Source of the DNA: Acidobacteriaceae bacterium
GTDB lineage: Bacteria; Acidobacteriota; Terriglobia; Terriglobales; Acidobacteriaceae
Direction of reading: 5' to 3'
Assembly: GCA_030041045.1 (NCBI GenBank)
Contig: JASHOQ010000072.1
Coordinates: forward strand, 1-61,918
Length of the DNA stretch: 61,918 bases
Below are positions 24,070-32,729 of the stretch, piece after piece. Both the position numbers and the translations under genes were made by a program. How positions within the stretch are numbered: the stretch's first letter is position 1; each line of letters begins with the position of its first letter. The notes under the pieces are model-generated. The model did not search any database, had not been told where the DNA came from, and saw only the letters and a list, made by a program, of their open reading frames with translations.

Positions 24070-27000
24070 ATGACGAACAAGGCAAAGGCAAAGTCGATCT
24101 CCTCGCTGCAGAGGAAGGGAATCCTGAGTTTGCAGGGCAAACCAGGCCTTCCGTTGAGAACCATGGCGTTGCACCGGCAGCGGCGGAGGGCCTCGAGGGT
24201 GTTGAGCCTGGCCGGGTTCTTTCTGCTCTCTCTCGCATGCGCTTCCGCGGCCCCACTCAGGCAGCAGACGGCCGGAAATGTCTTCGCGTGGGGCTACAAC
24301 GGGTATGAGAATCTCTGCAACGGGACAGACGCCAACGCCAATACACCGGTTGCAGTAACGAATTTCCCCGGCGTGGTGGCCATTTCGGCTTCCTTGGGCC
24401 ATACCCTGGCGCTCCTGAGCGACGGTACGGTGTGGGCCTGCGGCGCCAACGGCGATGGCTCGCTGGGCACCGGATCGAGCGCCTCCTATCTCTCCACCTT
24501 TGCACAGGTAAGCGGTCTCACCGGCGTAGTTCAAATCGCCGCGGCAGACAGTGGCACGAACAGCTTCGCGCTCAAAAGCGACGGCACGGTCTGGGCCTGG
24601 GGATCAAACAGCAGGTACGGAATTCTGGGAATCGGCACAACCACGGCCAGCACGGCGCCGGTTCAAGTGGGCGGACTCACTTCGGTTACGGCAATCTCTG
24701 CCGATCCGGGCGGCTATGACGCCATGGCGCTCGAAAGCAATGGCACCGTCTGGACCTGGGGCTACAACGGCGACGGCGAGTTGGGCAATGGAGGAGTCAG
24801 CAATAGCCCCACGCCGGTCGAGGTTAGCGGCCTCACCGGTGTGATCGCCGTGTCCATGGGGACTTTTAACGGCTTCGCCGTGGAGAGCGATGGCACGGTC
24901 TGGGCCTGGGGCGTTAACAACTATGGCGAACTGGGCAGCGCCACTACCGCGGTCACCAGCAATGTGCCCATCCAGGTAGCAGGTCTCTCGGGGATTACGG
25001 CGATCTCCGGCTCCCCGATTCCCGGCGGGTCCGCTGGTGGTGCCGCCGCGCTGGCGCTGCGCAGCGATGGAACGGTGTGGGCGTGGGGCTACAACGGCGT
25101 AGGCCAGTTGGGCAACGGTACAACCGGCGGGAGCAGTGCCACGCCGGCTGAGGTGAGCAATCTTTCCGGAGTCACGGCCATTGCGGCGGGCGGCGAAACG
25201 GGCATGGCTCTCGAAAGCAACGGCACGCTCTGGGTCTGGGGCCAGGGCAACGGTGGGGAGCTGGGCCTCGGTTCGACGACGCTATTTAGCTACACGCCGG
25301 TGCAAGTGACCAGTCTTTCCGGCATCACCGCAATCGCAGCCGGCACGGGCGACGATTTTGCGATCGAAGGGGTTGCCATCGCCCAGGCATGGGGAGATAA
25401 CAGTGTCGGCGAGCTTGGCAACGGCGCCACGGGCAGCGAATCCACGGGCTACGACGTTCCGGCACCTGGAGCGGTAAGCGACCTCACTGGGTTGACCGCC
25501 ATCGCTGGGGGCGGCGGATTCAGCTTGGCGCTGTTGAGCGATGGCGCTGTGTGGGCGTGGGGCGCGAACGACGATGGCCAGCTTGGCAACGGCTCCACAA
25601 GCGACAGCGACACGCCGGTCGAGGTAAGCAATCTTTCGGGCATCAAGGGCGTCGCCGCAGGCGGCAAACAGGCTCTCGCTCTCGACAGCAGCGGCAACGT
25701 CTGGACCTGGGGCTGCGATGAACCCTCTGAGACCGGTAGCTGCTCGGGCTATAGCTCCACGCCCTCCCAGGTGAGCGGCACCAGCGGCGTGGTGGCCATC
25801 GCAGGTGGAGGTCTTCATAGCCTCGCCTTGCAAAGCGACGGCACGGTCTGGGCCTGGGGAGTCAACTCGATGGGTCAACTCGGGAACGGCACCACCACCG
25901 CAAGCAGCACGCCTGTCGAGGTGAGCGGACTCTCCGGCATCGCAGCCATCGCCGCCGGCTACGACTTCAGCGTTGCCCTCCGAAGCGACGGCACTGTCTG
26001 GGCATGGGGCGACAACGAATATGGTCAACTGGGCAGCAGCGCAACCCTGAATAGCTATGGCGCCACGCCTGTACAGGTGCTCGGGCCCGGCGGCAACGGC
26101 TTCCTGAGCGGCGTTTCCGCCATCGCCGCCGAATTCGTCTCCAGTGAGGCGCTGGCGAGCGGCAACGTCTGGACCTGGGGCGACAACACGCAGGACGAAT
26201 TGGGCAATTCCACGGTCGGTTTCAGCGCGACGCCCGTCCAGGTGCTCGATGGGGTCGGCAACCCCTTTTCCAACGTCACCGCTCTCGCCACCAACGCGGC
26301 AGCCACCTTCAGCCTGGCCCTGGCGGGCGATGGGACGGTTTGGGCATGGGGCGACGGCGGGCAGGGACAGCTCGGCATCGGCAACTATAACAGCAGCTAC
26401 GTGCCCGTCGAGGCCTGCTATCTCAGCGGCGCACCGGCCATCGCCGAGGGCTCTGATTTCGGCCTTGCACTCACGCTTCCCCCCGGCAGCCAGCCCCTCT
26501 GCATTTCCGCCGCGACGAGCGCGACCGTTGAAGTGGGACAGAGTGTTTCGCTACTCGTGACCACGCAGGGCTCGCCAACCCCGAGTCTCACAGAAACGGG
26601 AACCTTGCCGGCCGGCTTATCGTTCGTCGATAACGGCAATGGCACCGGCACGTTGAGCGGCGCCGTAGCTGCAGGGTCGGTGGGGACCTACAGCATTACG
26701 TTCACCGCTCAGAATGGAGTGGCTGCGAATGGCACGCAGAACACCACGCTGACGGTGATACAGGCAGCGACCACAATCTCGCTGACGGCTTCGCCCAATC
26801 CCGCCAATGCCGGCCAGAACGTCACGCTGGCAGCCACGGTGGCTGTCAGCGCGCCCGGTTCGGGGTCGCCCACGGGAACGGTGACGTTCATGGACGGCGC
26901 AAACACGCTGGGAACGGCAGCACTGACAAGCTCGGGAACGGCTGCCTTTTCCACTTCCTCGCTCACGGCGGGGAGCTACAGTCTGACCGCCTCCTATGGC

Positions 27001-30000
27001 GGGGATGCGAATTTCACCGGCAGCGCCTCGGCCGCGGTGTCGTTCACGGTGGAGGCGGCTACGCCAAGTTTTCAGTTCACCCCTGCATCCGGCGCGGTGG
27101 GAACAGCGGTGACCATTACGGGAACCAATCTGAGCGGCGCTACGGCCGTGAACTTCAATGGGACGGCGGCGGCGTTCACCGTCGTCTCCGGCACCGAGAT
27201 CACGACAACCGTGCCCAGCGGCGCCACCAGCGGCCCGATTCAGGTCGTCACTCCCTCGAGCACGCTCACGAGCTCGACATCTTTTGTTGTGAACCCGGCG
27301 ATCACCGGCTTCACACCGCTGAGCGGCCCTCCCGGCGCCGTGGTCACCATCACCGGCACCAGCTTCGCCAATGTCACCGGCGTCTATTTTGGGAACTCGG
27401 TCGAGGCAAGCTACACCGTGAATTCCTCCACGCAGATCACCGCGACCGTGCCCATTGGCGCCGTGTCGGGTCAAGTCGAAGTTCTTACCTCAAGCGGCGT
27501 GTGGGAATCCGCTCAGAGCTTCGGCATCGCCTCGATTACGAGCTTTCAGCCGTCCAGTGCCCCGGTGGGTGCGTCGATCCCCATCATGGGAACGAACCTG
27601 AGCACGGCCACGGGCGTCGAATTCAATGGAACCACGGCCACGTTTACCGTGGTTTCCAGCACGCAGATCACGGCTACGGTTCCAGCCGGCGCTGCCAGCG
27701 GCCCCATCGAGATCCTCTTTCCTACCGGCACTCTCACCAGCTCAACACCGTTTGACGTTGCTCCGGCCATTACCAGCTTCTCGCCCACTAGCGGCCCTCC
27801 CGGCACAGCCGTGACGATTACGGGCACCACCTTTATCGGCGTCACCAATGTGTTTTTGGGGAATTACCAGGCCAGCTTCACCGTAAACTCTTCTACGCAG
27901 ATCACGACAACGGTGCCCAATGGGGCGATCTCGGCCCAGATTGTTGTGATCACTCCAAGCGGCGAGGGTCCCAGCACCCAAAGCTTCAACGTTTCCTCGT
28001 TTACGAGCTTTCAGCCTGCAAATGGCGCGGCAGGAACATCGGTAACGATTACCGGCACCAGCCTGAGCAATGCCACGGGCGTCGAATTCAATGGAACCGC
28101 GGCCAAGTTTACCGTTGCCTCCAGCACTGAGATCACGGCCACGGTTCCTAATGCCGCTACCAGCGGCCCCATCGAAATCGTCTTTTCCACCGGCACTCTC
28201 ACCAGCTCGACCAACTTCCAAGTAGGCCCGGCGATCACCAGCTTCTCGCCGACCTTTGGCCCTCCCGGCACGGTCGTCACCATCACCGGCACCGGCTTCA
28301 CAGGGACCACCAATGTGGTCTTTGGAGACATGGAGCCCCAGGAAGCCAGCTTCACTGTGAACTCCCCAACGCAAATCACAGCCACGGTGCCGAGCCAGGC
28401 GCAGTCAGGGCCGATCCAGATCATCGCGCCCAGCGGCCAGGCCATGAGCAATGGGGGCTTCGGCGTCGCCTCCATCACCAGCATTCAGCCGTCGAGCGGT
28501 GCGGTGGGGACCCTGATCACTATTTCAGGAGCGAATCTGTTCGGCGCGACAGCCGTGGAATTCAACGGAACTGCGGCCACGTTCACCGACGTAATCGGCA
28601 GCCAGATCACGGCCACGGTTCCAAGCGGCGCCACCACCGGCCCCATCGAGATCGTCTTTCCCACCGGCACACTCACCAGTTCGACATCGTTTGTTGTGAA
28701 CCCGGCGATCACCAGCTTTTCGCCCACGAGCGGCTCTCCCGGCACTGTGGTCACGATCACGGGCACCAGCTTCGCCAATGTCACCGGCGTCTACTTTGGG
28801 AACACGGTCGAGGCGAGCTACACCGTGAATTCCTCCACGCAGATCACCGCAACCGTGCCCAATGGCGCCGTGCCGGGCCAGATCGAAGTTCTTACCTCAA
28901 GCGGTGTGTGGGAATCCGCTCAGAGCTTTGGCGTCATCTCGATTACGAACTTTCAACCCTCCAGTGGTGCAGCGGGAACACTCGTCACCATTACGGGGAC
29001 GAACCTGCTGGGCGCGACAGCCGTGGAATTCAACGGAACTGCGGCCACGTTTACCGACACAATCAGCAATCAGATCACAGCCACGGTTCCAGCCGGCGCC
29101 ACCACCGGCCCCATCGAGATCGTCTTTCCCACCGGCACCCTGACCAGCTCGACACCGTTTCAAGTAGGCCCGGCAATCACCAGCTTCTCGCCCGCGAGCG
29201 GCCCTCCCGGCACCGTGGTGACCATCACCGGCACCGGCTTCACTGGGGCCACCGATGTGTATTTTGGGGGCACCCTGGGGGGCTACCCGGCCAGCTTCAC
29301 CGTGAACTCTCCCACGCAGATCACGGCAACCGTGCCCACAGAGGCGTCCTCGGGGGTGATTACTGTCCTCACTCCTGTCGGCGAAGCGAGCAGCAATCTG
29401 AGCTTCGGACTCGCCTCGATCGCGAGCATCCAACCCGCTTCCGGACCGGTGGGCACTTCGGTGACCATCTCCGGAACCGGCCTTGCCAACGCGGTGGGAG
29501 TCAACTTCAGCGGAGCTCCCCTGGTAACGGCCTTCACGGTCGCCTCCGGCGGCGCGATCACCACCACCGTTCCCCAGGGAGCCGTCTCTGGCCCGGTGAC
29601 CGTTGCCTTTCCCGGCGGCCCGCAGACCGGCGCCTCAGACCTGATCACCAACTCCGTGCAATTCACCGTGACCAACTTCCAGATTGATTTCACTGCGCCC
29701 ACCGATCTGGACCTGGTCCCGGGAACCAGCACCACTCTCACCTTTCAAGTGGCGCCCGCCAGCGGCGATTTCAACGGCACCGTCAGCTTTGCCATGACCG
29801 GCTTGCCCTCCGGCGTGACGGCAACCTTCAATCCGCAAACCCTCACACTGGGAGATACCGCACAAACCGTCACCGTCACGCTCACCGCCTCTGAAACTGC
29901 GGCGATTGAACGCTCTACACTGCCTTCAGGCGAGGCTTCTCCGCTCGCTTTCGCCTGGCTGCTTCCGTTCCTGGCGCCGCTCTTTACTCTCAGGCGCGCG

Positions 30001-30189
30001 CGTCGCAAACTGCTCCGCAGCGGCCGGCTTATTCTGCTTGGGCTCCTTTCCCTCAGTGCGCTTCTGGGCGTCAGCTCCTGCGCCGGCAGCGGCTTCTTCA
30101 ACCAGCCTCCGCAGACCTACACCGTAACCCTGACGGCGACCAGCGGCGCGCTGCAACACTCAACCACCTTCAACCTGACGGTGGAATAG
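24070..30189 (+). CDS. Giant secreted RCC1-repeat and TIG/IPT-repeat protein
   Basis: The 2039-residue protein starts at ATG 24070, with GGAAGGAGA just upstream; an in-frame ATG at 24007 lacks such a site. A signal sequence (VLSLAGFFLLSLACASA) follows a long basic n-region. Residues ~70-800 hold 14 RCC1-type units, each with a W-A/T-W-G word such as GTVWAWGYNG. That number would make two seven-bladed propellers. A putative Ig domain and an Ig-like Big_3-type domain come next, then 11 IPT/TIG domains in two alternating subtypes (VEFNGTAATFT and VYFGNTVEASYT). The tail has a hydrophobic segment, the basic patch RRARRK, a second hydrophobic segment ending VSSCAG, and final strands. It is probably a surface adhesin or binding protein. 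It is transcribed divergently from the sigma-factor/kinase operon. Confidence 0.85.
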   Translation: MTNKAKAKSISSLQRKGILSLQGKPGLPLRTMALHRQRRRASRVLSLAGFFLLSLACASAAPLRQQTAGNVFAWGYNGYENLCNGTDANANTPVAVTNFPGVVAISASLGHTLALLSDGTVWACGANGDGSLGTGSSASYLSTFAQVSGLTGVVQIAAADSGTNSFALKSDGTVWAWGSNSRYGILGIGTTTASTAPVQVGGLTSVTAISADPGGYDAMALESNGTVWTWGYNGDGELGNGGVSNSPTPVEVSGLTGVIAVSMGTFNGFAVESDGTVWAWGVNNYGELGSATTAVTSNVPIQVAGLSGITAISGSPIPGGSAGGAAALALRSDGTVWAWGYNGVGQLGNGTTGGSSATPAEVSNLSGVTAIAAGGETGMALESNGTLWVWGQGNGGELGLGSTTLFSYTPVQVTSLSGITAIAAGTGDDFAIEGVAIAQAWGDNSVGELGNGATGSESTGYDVPAPGAVSDLTGLTAIAGGGGFSLALLSDGAVWAWGANDDGQLGNGSTSDSDTPVEVSNLSGIKGVAAGGKQALALDSSGNVWTWGCDEPSETGSCSGYSSTPSQVSGTSGVVAIAGGGLHSLALQSDGTVWAWGVNSMGQLGNGTTTASSTPVEVSGLSGIAAIAAGYDFSVALRSDGTVWAWGDNEYGQLGSSATLNSYGATPVQVLGPGGNGFLSGVSAIAAEFVSSEALASGNVWTWGDNTQDELGNSTVGFSATPVQVLDGVGNPFSNVTALATNAAATFSLALAGDGTVWAWGDGGQGQLGIGNYNSSYVPVEACYLSGAPAIAEGSDFGLALTLPPGSQPLCISAATSATVEVGQSVSLLVTTQGSPTPSLTETGTLPAGLSFVDNGNGTGTLSGAVAAGSVGTYSITFTAQNGVAANGTQNTTLTVIQAATTISLTASPNPANAGQNVTLAATVAVSAPGSGSPTGTVTFMDGANTLGTAALTSSGTAAFSTSSLTAGSYSLTASYGGDANFTGSASAAVSFTVEAATPSFQFTPASGAVGTAVTITGTNLSGATAVNFNGTAAAFTVVSGTEITTTVPSGATSGPIQVVTPSSTLTSSTSFVVNPAITGFTPLSGPPGAVVTITGTSFANVTGVYFGNSVEASYTVNSSTQITATVPIGAVSGQVEVLTSSGVWESAQSFGIASITSFQPSSAPVGASIPIMGTNLSTATGVEFNGTTATFTVVSSTQITATVPAGAASGPIEILFPTGTLTSSTPFDVAPAITSFSPTSGPPGTAVTITGTTFIGVTNVFLGNYQASFTVNSSTQITTTVPNGAISAQIVVITPSGEGPSTQSFNVSSFTSFQPANGAAGTSVTITGTSLSNATGVEFNGTAAKFTVASSTEITATVPNAATSGPIEIVFSTGTLTSSTNFQVGPAITSFSPTFGPPGTVVTITGTGFTGTTNVVFGDMEPQEASFTVNSPTQITATVPSQAQSGPIQIIAPSGQAMSNGGFGVASITSIQPSSGAVGTLITISGANLFGATAVEFNGTAATFTDVIGSQITATVPSGATTGPIEIVFPTGTLTSSTSFVVNPAITSFSPTSGSPGTVVTITGTSFANVTGVYFGNTVEASYTVNSSTQITATVPNGAVPGQIEVLTSSGVWESAQSFGVISITNFQPSSGAAGTLVTITGTNLLGATAVEFNGTAATFTDTISNQITATVPAGATTGPIEIVFPTGTLTSSTPFQVGPAITSFSPASGPPGTVVTITGTGFTGATDVYFGGTLGGYPASFTVNSPTQITATVPTEASSGVITVLTPVGEASSNLSFGLASIASIQPASGPVGTSVTISGTGLANAVGVNFSGAPLVTAFTVASGGAITTTVPQGAVSGPVTVAFPGGPQTGASDLITNSVQFTVTNFQIDFTAPTDLDLVPGTSTTLTFQVAPASGDFNGTVSFAMTGLPSGVTATFNPQTLTLGDTAQTVTVTLTASETAAIERSTLPSGEASPLAFAWLLPFLAPLFTLRRARRKLLRSGRLILLGLLSLSALLGVSSCAGSGFFNQPPQTYTVTLTATSGALQHSTTFNLTVE
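27061..29670 (+). repeat. Array of 11 TIG-domain coding repeats in two alternating subtypes
   Basis: The repeats are alike at DNA level as well as in protein. The clearest pair is about 27286-27525 against 28689-28930, which are nearly identical over some 240 bases. That suggests recent duplication or gene conversion of a two-domain unit inside the gene. Confidence 0.8.
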
Positions 30190-30460
30190 GAGAAGACAGC
30201 CCAAGGCGGGTTTTGCGAATCGCGCTCGCTTCTGGTGCTTTGACCGGCACAAAATCGACTACAGCTCAAAGAGTGTCTTGGTCCTCCAATTGGCTGCGTC
30301 AACGGCGTGCCGGAAGGAGTTCTTGAAACCGTTGCTAGCAAGATTGCACGCCTGCGATATGAGGGGGAGAGACACCGAGATCAGCGCCCCCTTGGCGATG
30401 CGATTGCCCTCGCCATCGGAGAGATAGCCGGTACACCCACGATAAGGATTTTGCCCGGAA

Positions 30461-31294
30461 TTAGTTCTGAGGCGTCGGTATCGACACATCTTGCTGCAGT
30501 GTGAAATCGAGCAGGGTCTCGCTCGGCACCTTCACCTGATCGCCCCCGGTGATGATTTCCGAGCTGGCGCCGGCGCCTGCGCCGACGCCCGCGCCAATCG
30601 CTGCTCCCTGGCCGCCGTCGGCAACGGCGCCGATAAGCGTCCCAAGAGCCGCTCCACCGACCGTTCTCTTAGCGGTGCTCGCTCCGCGTGACTTGCCGGT
30701 CGCTTCATATTCTCCAGTCACCAAGGGCACCGTCTTTCCATTCACCACAATCCCGGTCAGCTCCAGACGCAACTGCGATTTACCGGTGAACGTCCCCGAC
30801 TCTTTCGATTCTGTCAGCCGGCCGAAGACGAGGGCGTCTTGCGCGACCACCACGTTGCCTTCTGACGTGAGGGGTTCTTCGAGCGAGGCCTGGAAGCCGT
30901 CCCCCACCTGACTATTGGCGGAATCGATGGCATCGATGGTGCGCACGAAAACTTGTGTCCCGGCGGGGATGGTTTCATAGGCCGGCTTCGTATCGACAGC
31001 CACTGCGGGACTCGGGGCATCCGCAACGGGCCCGGGAGCGTCAGGTAGCGAACTCTGCGGCTGCGGCGCCGGAACATTTGTGACGCCTTCCGAATCGAAC
31101 TTGAGTGAAACGATATCGGCGACGTTATATTTCTGCACCGTCGAGCCGACCTGGAAGCTGATTTCAGTCTCCGTGCCGCCCAGGAACTTGCCCTTAATCT
31201 GGCTGCCGTTCTTCAACGCCAATGTGTCGGCCCACGCCATTGACGCCGCCAAAATCAGCGCAACGAGGTATCCACATTTCAGATTGAGCCTCAT
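30461..31294 (-). CDS. Secreted glycine-zipper protein with SH3-like N-terminal domain
   Basis: The 277-residue protein has a signal peptide (MRLNLKCGYLVALILAASMAWA), so ATG 31294 is preferred to the TTG two codons upstream. Residues ~24-65 form a small beta domain (LALKNGSQIKGKFLGGTETE). A Pro/Ala-rich linker and a beta-rich middle follow (GTQVFVRTIDAIDS and GKSQLRLELTGIVVNGKT). A glycine zipper comes next (AALGTLIGAVADGGQGAAI). A C-terminal segment (KVPSETLLDFTLQQD) completes it. This layout is frequent in Acidobacteriota, where the function is unknown; a periplasmic or outer-membrane-associated role is likely. It converges with the RCC1/TIG gene. Confidence 0.7.
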   Translation of the reverse strand: MRLNLKCGYLVALILAASMAWADTLALKNGSQIKGKFLGGTETEISFQVGSTVQKYNVADIVSLKFDSEGVTNVPAPQPQSSLPDAPGPVADAPSPAVAVDTKPAYETIPAGTQVFVRTIDAIDSANSQVGDGFQASLEEPLTSEGNVVVAQDALVFGRLTESKESGTFTGKSQLRLELTGIVVNGKTVPLVTGEYEATGKSRGASTAKRTVGGAALGTLIGAVADGGQGAAIGAGVGAGAGASSEIITGGDQVKVPSETLLDFTLQQDVSIPTPQN

Positions 31295-32305
31295 GTTCAA
31301 TTTCGATGCCCTGTTTACTTCCTTGATTCACATAAATTGTGTGGCTGACGGTGCTGAAACGCCCCTCGCTTCCAGAAATCCTAATCGGTTCTTTGCAGAT
31401 CCAGGGGTGCAGGTCAACGGAACAATCGAATGACGCGCCTTCAACTTGAAATCAGAACTGATCTGCGAGACGGAATCGCGGTGTTGAGGGCGGGCGCGTC
31501 AGAATATCCATCGCGGCCAGGGCCTCAGGGCTACACCCGGCCGGACTCATTTTCGCAGACTTCCTCTCCAGGGTCTTCAGTTTCTAGGGTCTTCGCTTTC
31601 GCAGGTAGGCGGCGGATTACGCATTTCGATCGCCACAAGGTACAATTTCACAACTGTTTTACATTCGTCTCACTTTTTGCTTTACGTCCTCCGGGACCGA
31701 GTGTTATGGTTGATTTTGTTCCTGCACAGCGGAGGTTCAGCGAAGATTCTTTACTGAACAGAAATGCAACCCTTTGCAGGGCGCTCTTGCTTTGCGGTGT
31801 CGACCGGTCTTGTTCCCCGGGTTTTTAGCGACAATATTGTTGTTGTGGGCTTTTGCTCCATGCAAGAGCAGGATGAAATGTGTTTCCAAGTGTCGATCCC
31901 AGCGATGGGACTAAGGGGGGCGAAGCCTACCCTGATCGCGATCAGGTAAACCAAGTTGACTTAGTGGTTCAGCCGCGTCGGGGTCGAGACCGAAGCGTGA
32001 ACCTTTCTCGCTGCGGCATGTAATAGAGGAGCCGCATTCTCCTTGGGAATCTCCTAACAGACATTTCTGCCACTCAGGCGGCATTCGAACGCCTACTGCC
32101 TTTTCGTTCCGCGCAGTCCATTGCGAACACGATGAGGATCCTCTACCAACTCCAGAGTTCCCGGGTCCGCTTCAACTCTCTGGAAGGTTGGTCTTCTTGA
32201 GGAAAGGGCTACTCAGCAGTGGTGGTTTCAGGGTTGAACAGCTCCGGAACCACTCGCATGGTCAGCGCTGCAGCGACAAAGCCTTTTTTGAAAGCCGAGT
32301 GTTCC
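31295..32305. other. One-kilobase non-coding region upstream of the EPS cluster
   Basis: No convincing gene; the longest frame (31430-31828, 132 codons) is low in protein character. The stretch 31830-31960 contains several palindromes: TCCCAGCGATGGGA near 31903, and the perfect 16-base palindrome CCTGATCGCGATCAGG at 31931-31946. It may be a regulatory leader for the cluster that starts at 32306, but I cannot match it to a known riboswitch. Confidence 0.45.
31931..31946. promoter_or_regulatory. Perfect 16-bp palindrome, possible operator
   Basis: CCTGATCGCGATCAGG reads the same on both strands. It lies in the long gap before the ribbon-helix-helix-like gene and EPS cluster, about 360 bases upstream of that gene. 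It could be an operator or the stem of an RNA hairpin without loop; a chance occurrence is possible. Confidence 0.3.
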
Positions 32306-32677
32306 ATGACAGTTCTGATTCCACGGACCCGCACAATCAACGTCCGCCTGTCTGAGGCTGAATACCTGGAGTTGGAGCGGTTCTGCATCAGCAGCAGCGC
32401 GCGCAGCATGTCCGACGTGGTGCGCGACATATTACAACGCTTCACTCGGGCGGCGGATCAGGAACCCGCCTTGGCTTCAAGCGTGAGTGAGAATGCAGCA
32501 CAGGTAAAGGAATTGGAACGACGGATCGAGAGGCTCTCCGCGGAGATCGCTGCGCTTCGGGCTTCTGCACAACCTCGTGCGCAGGATCGGACGGGCGGAC
32601 CAAGCGAAACCGAAGAACTGCGACCTTTGGCCGAAGAAGAGGGATCGGCCGGCCCGCAGCATGAAAATGAAATTTAA
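32306..32677 (+). CDS. Small ribbon-helix-helix-like protein with C-terminal coiled coil
   Basis: The 123-residue product begins MTVLIPRTRTINVRLSEAEY, followed by LELERFCISS and ARSMSDVVRDILQRF. This is the strand-helix-helix pattern of Arc/CopG-type DNA-binding proteins. The second half (ENAAQVKELERRIERLSAEI) predicts a coiled coil, then a charged tail. The start at 32306 is chosen because this is where the RHH strand begins; the frame is open back to 32219. It lies 20 bases before the leader peptide of the Wzi gene, first in line in the EPS cluster, so it may regulate the cluster. That is inference from position. Confidence 0.55.
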   Translation: MTVLIPRTRTINVRLSEAEYLELERFCISSSARSMSDVVRDILQRFTRAADQEPALASSVSENAAQVKELERRIERLSAEIAALRASAQPRAQDRTGGPSETEELRPLAEEEGSAGPQHENEI

Positions 32678-32696
32678 GGAAAACGGAGTCCTAGCG

Positions 32697-32729
32697 ATGG
32701 TGCCTAAGACGAACGCGTGGTGGGCGTGA
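32697..32729 (+). CDS. Possible 10-residue leader peptide coupled to the Wzi gene
   Basis: ATG at 32697 follows AAGGAAAACGGAG with ideal spacing and encodes MVPKTNAWWA before TGA at 32727-32729. That stop overlaps GTG 32726, an in-frame start for the Wzi-like protein (GTGA). Either the peptide couples translation, or the real Wzi start is this ATG and a base has been lost or gained, since the peptide joined to the next frame would make a good signal sequence. Confidence 0.35.
   Translation: MVPKTNAWWA

Noticed and set aside
23374..24534. 386-codon minus-strand frame
   Set aside because: Overlaps the sigma factor in another frame and the start of the RCC1/TIG gene; no protein features.
24070..30189. 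Direct DNA repeats as a possible CRISPR array
   Set aside because: The repeats are long, divergent and in coding frame of TIG and RCC1 domains, with no constant short repeat and unique spacers. No CRISPR array or cas gene is seen in the window.
31430..31828. 132-codon plus-strand frame before the EPS cluster
   Set aside because: Composition is not protein-like, no ribosome binding site or motif, and palindromic sequence follows directly; treated as non-coding.
31830..31960. Possible cyclic-di-GMP (GEMM) riboswitch, suggested by GGGGCGAAGCC-like words
   Set aside because: The conserved GEMM positions and tetraloop-receptor layout could not be found; only generic hairpins are visible.
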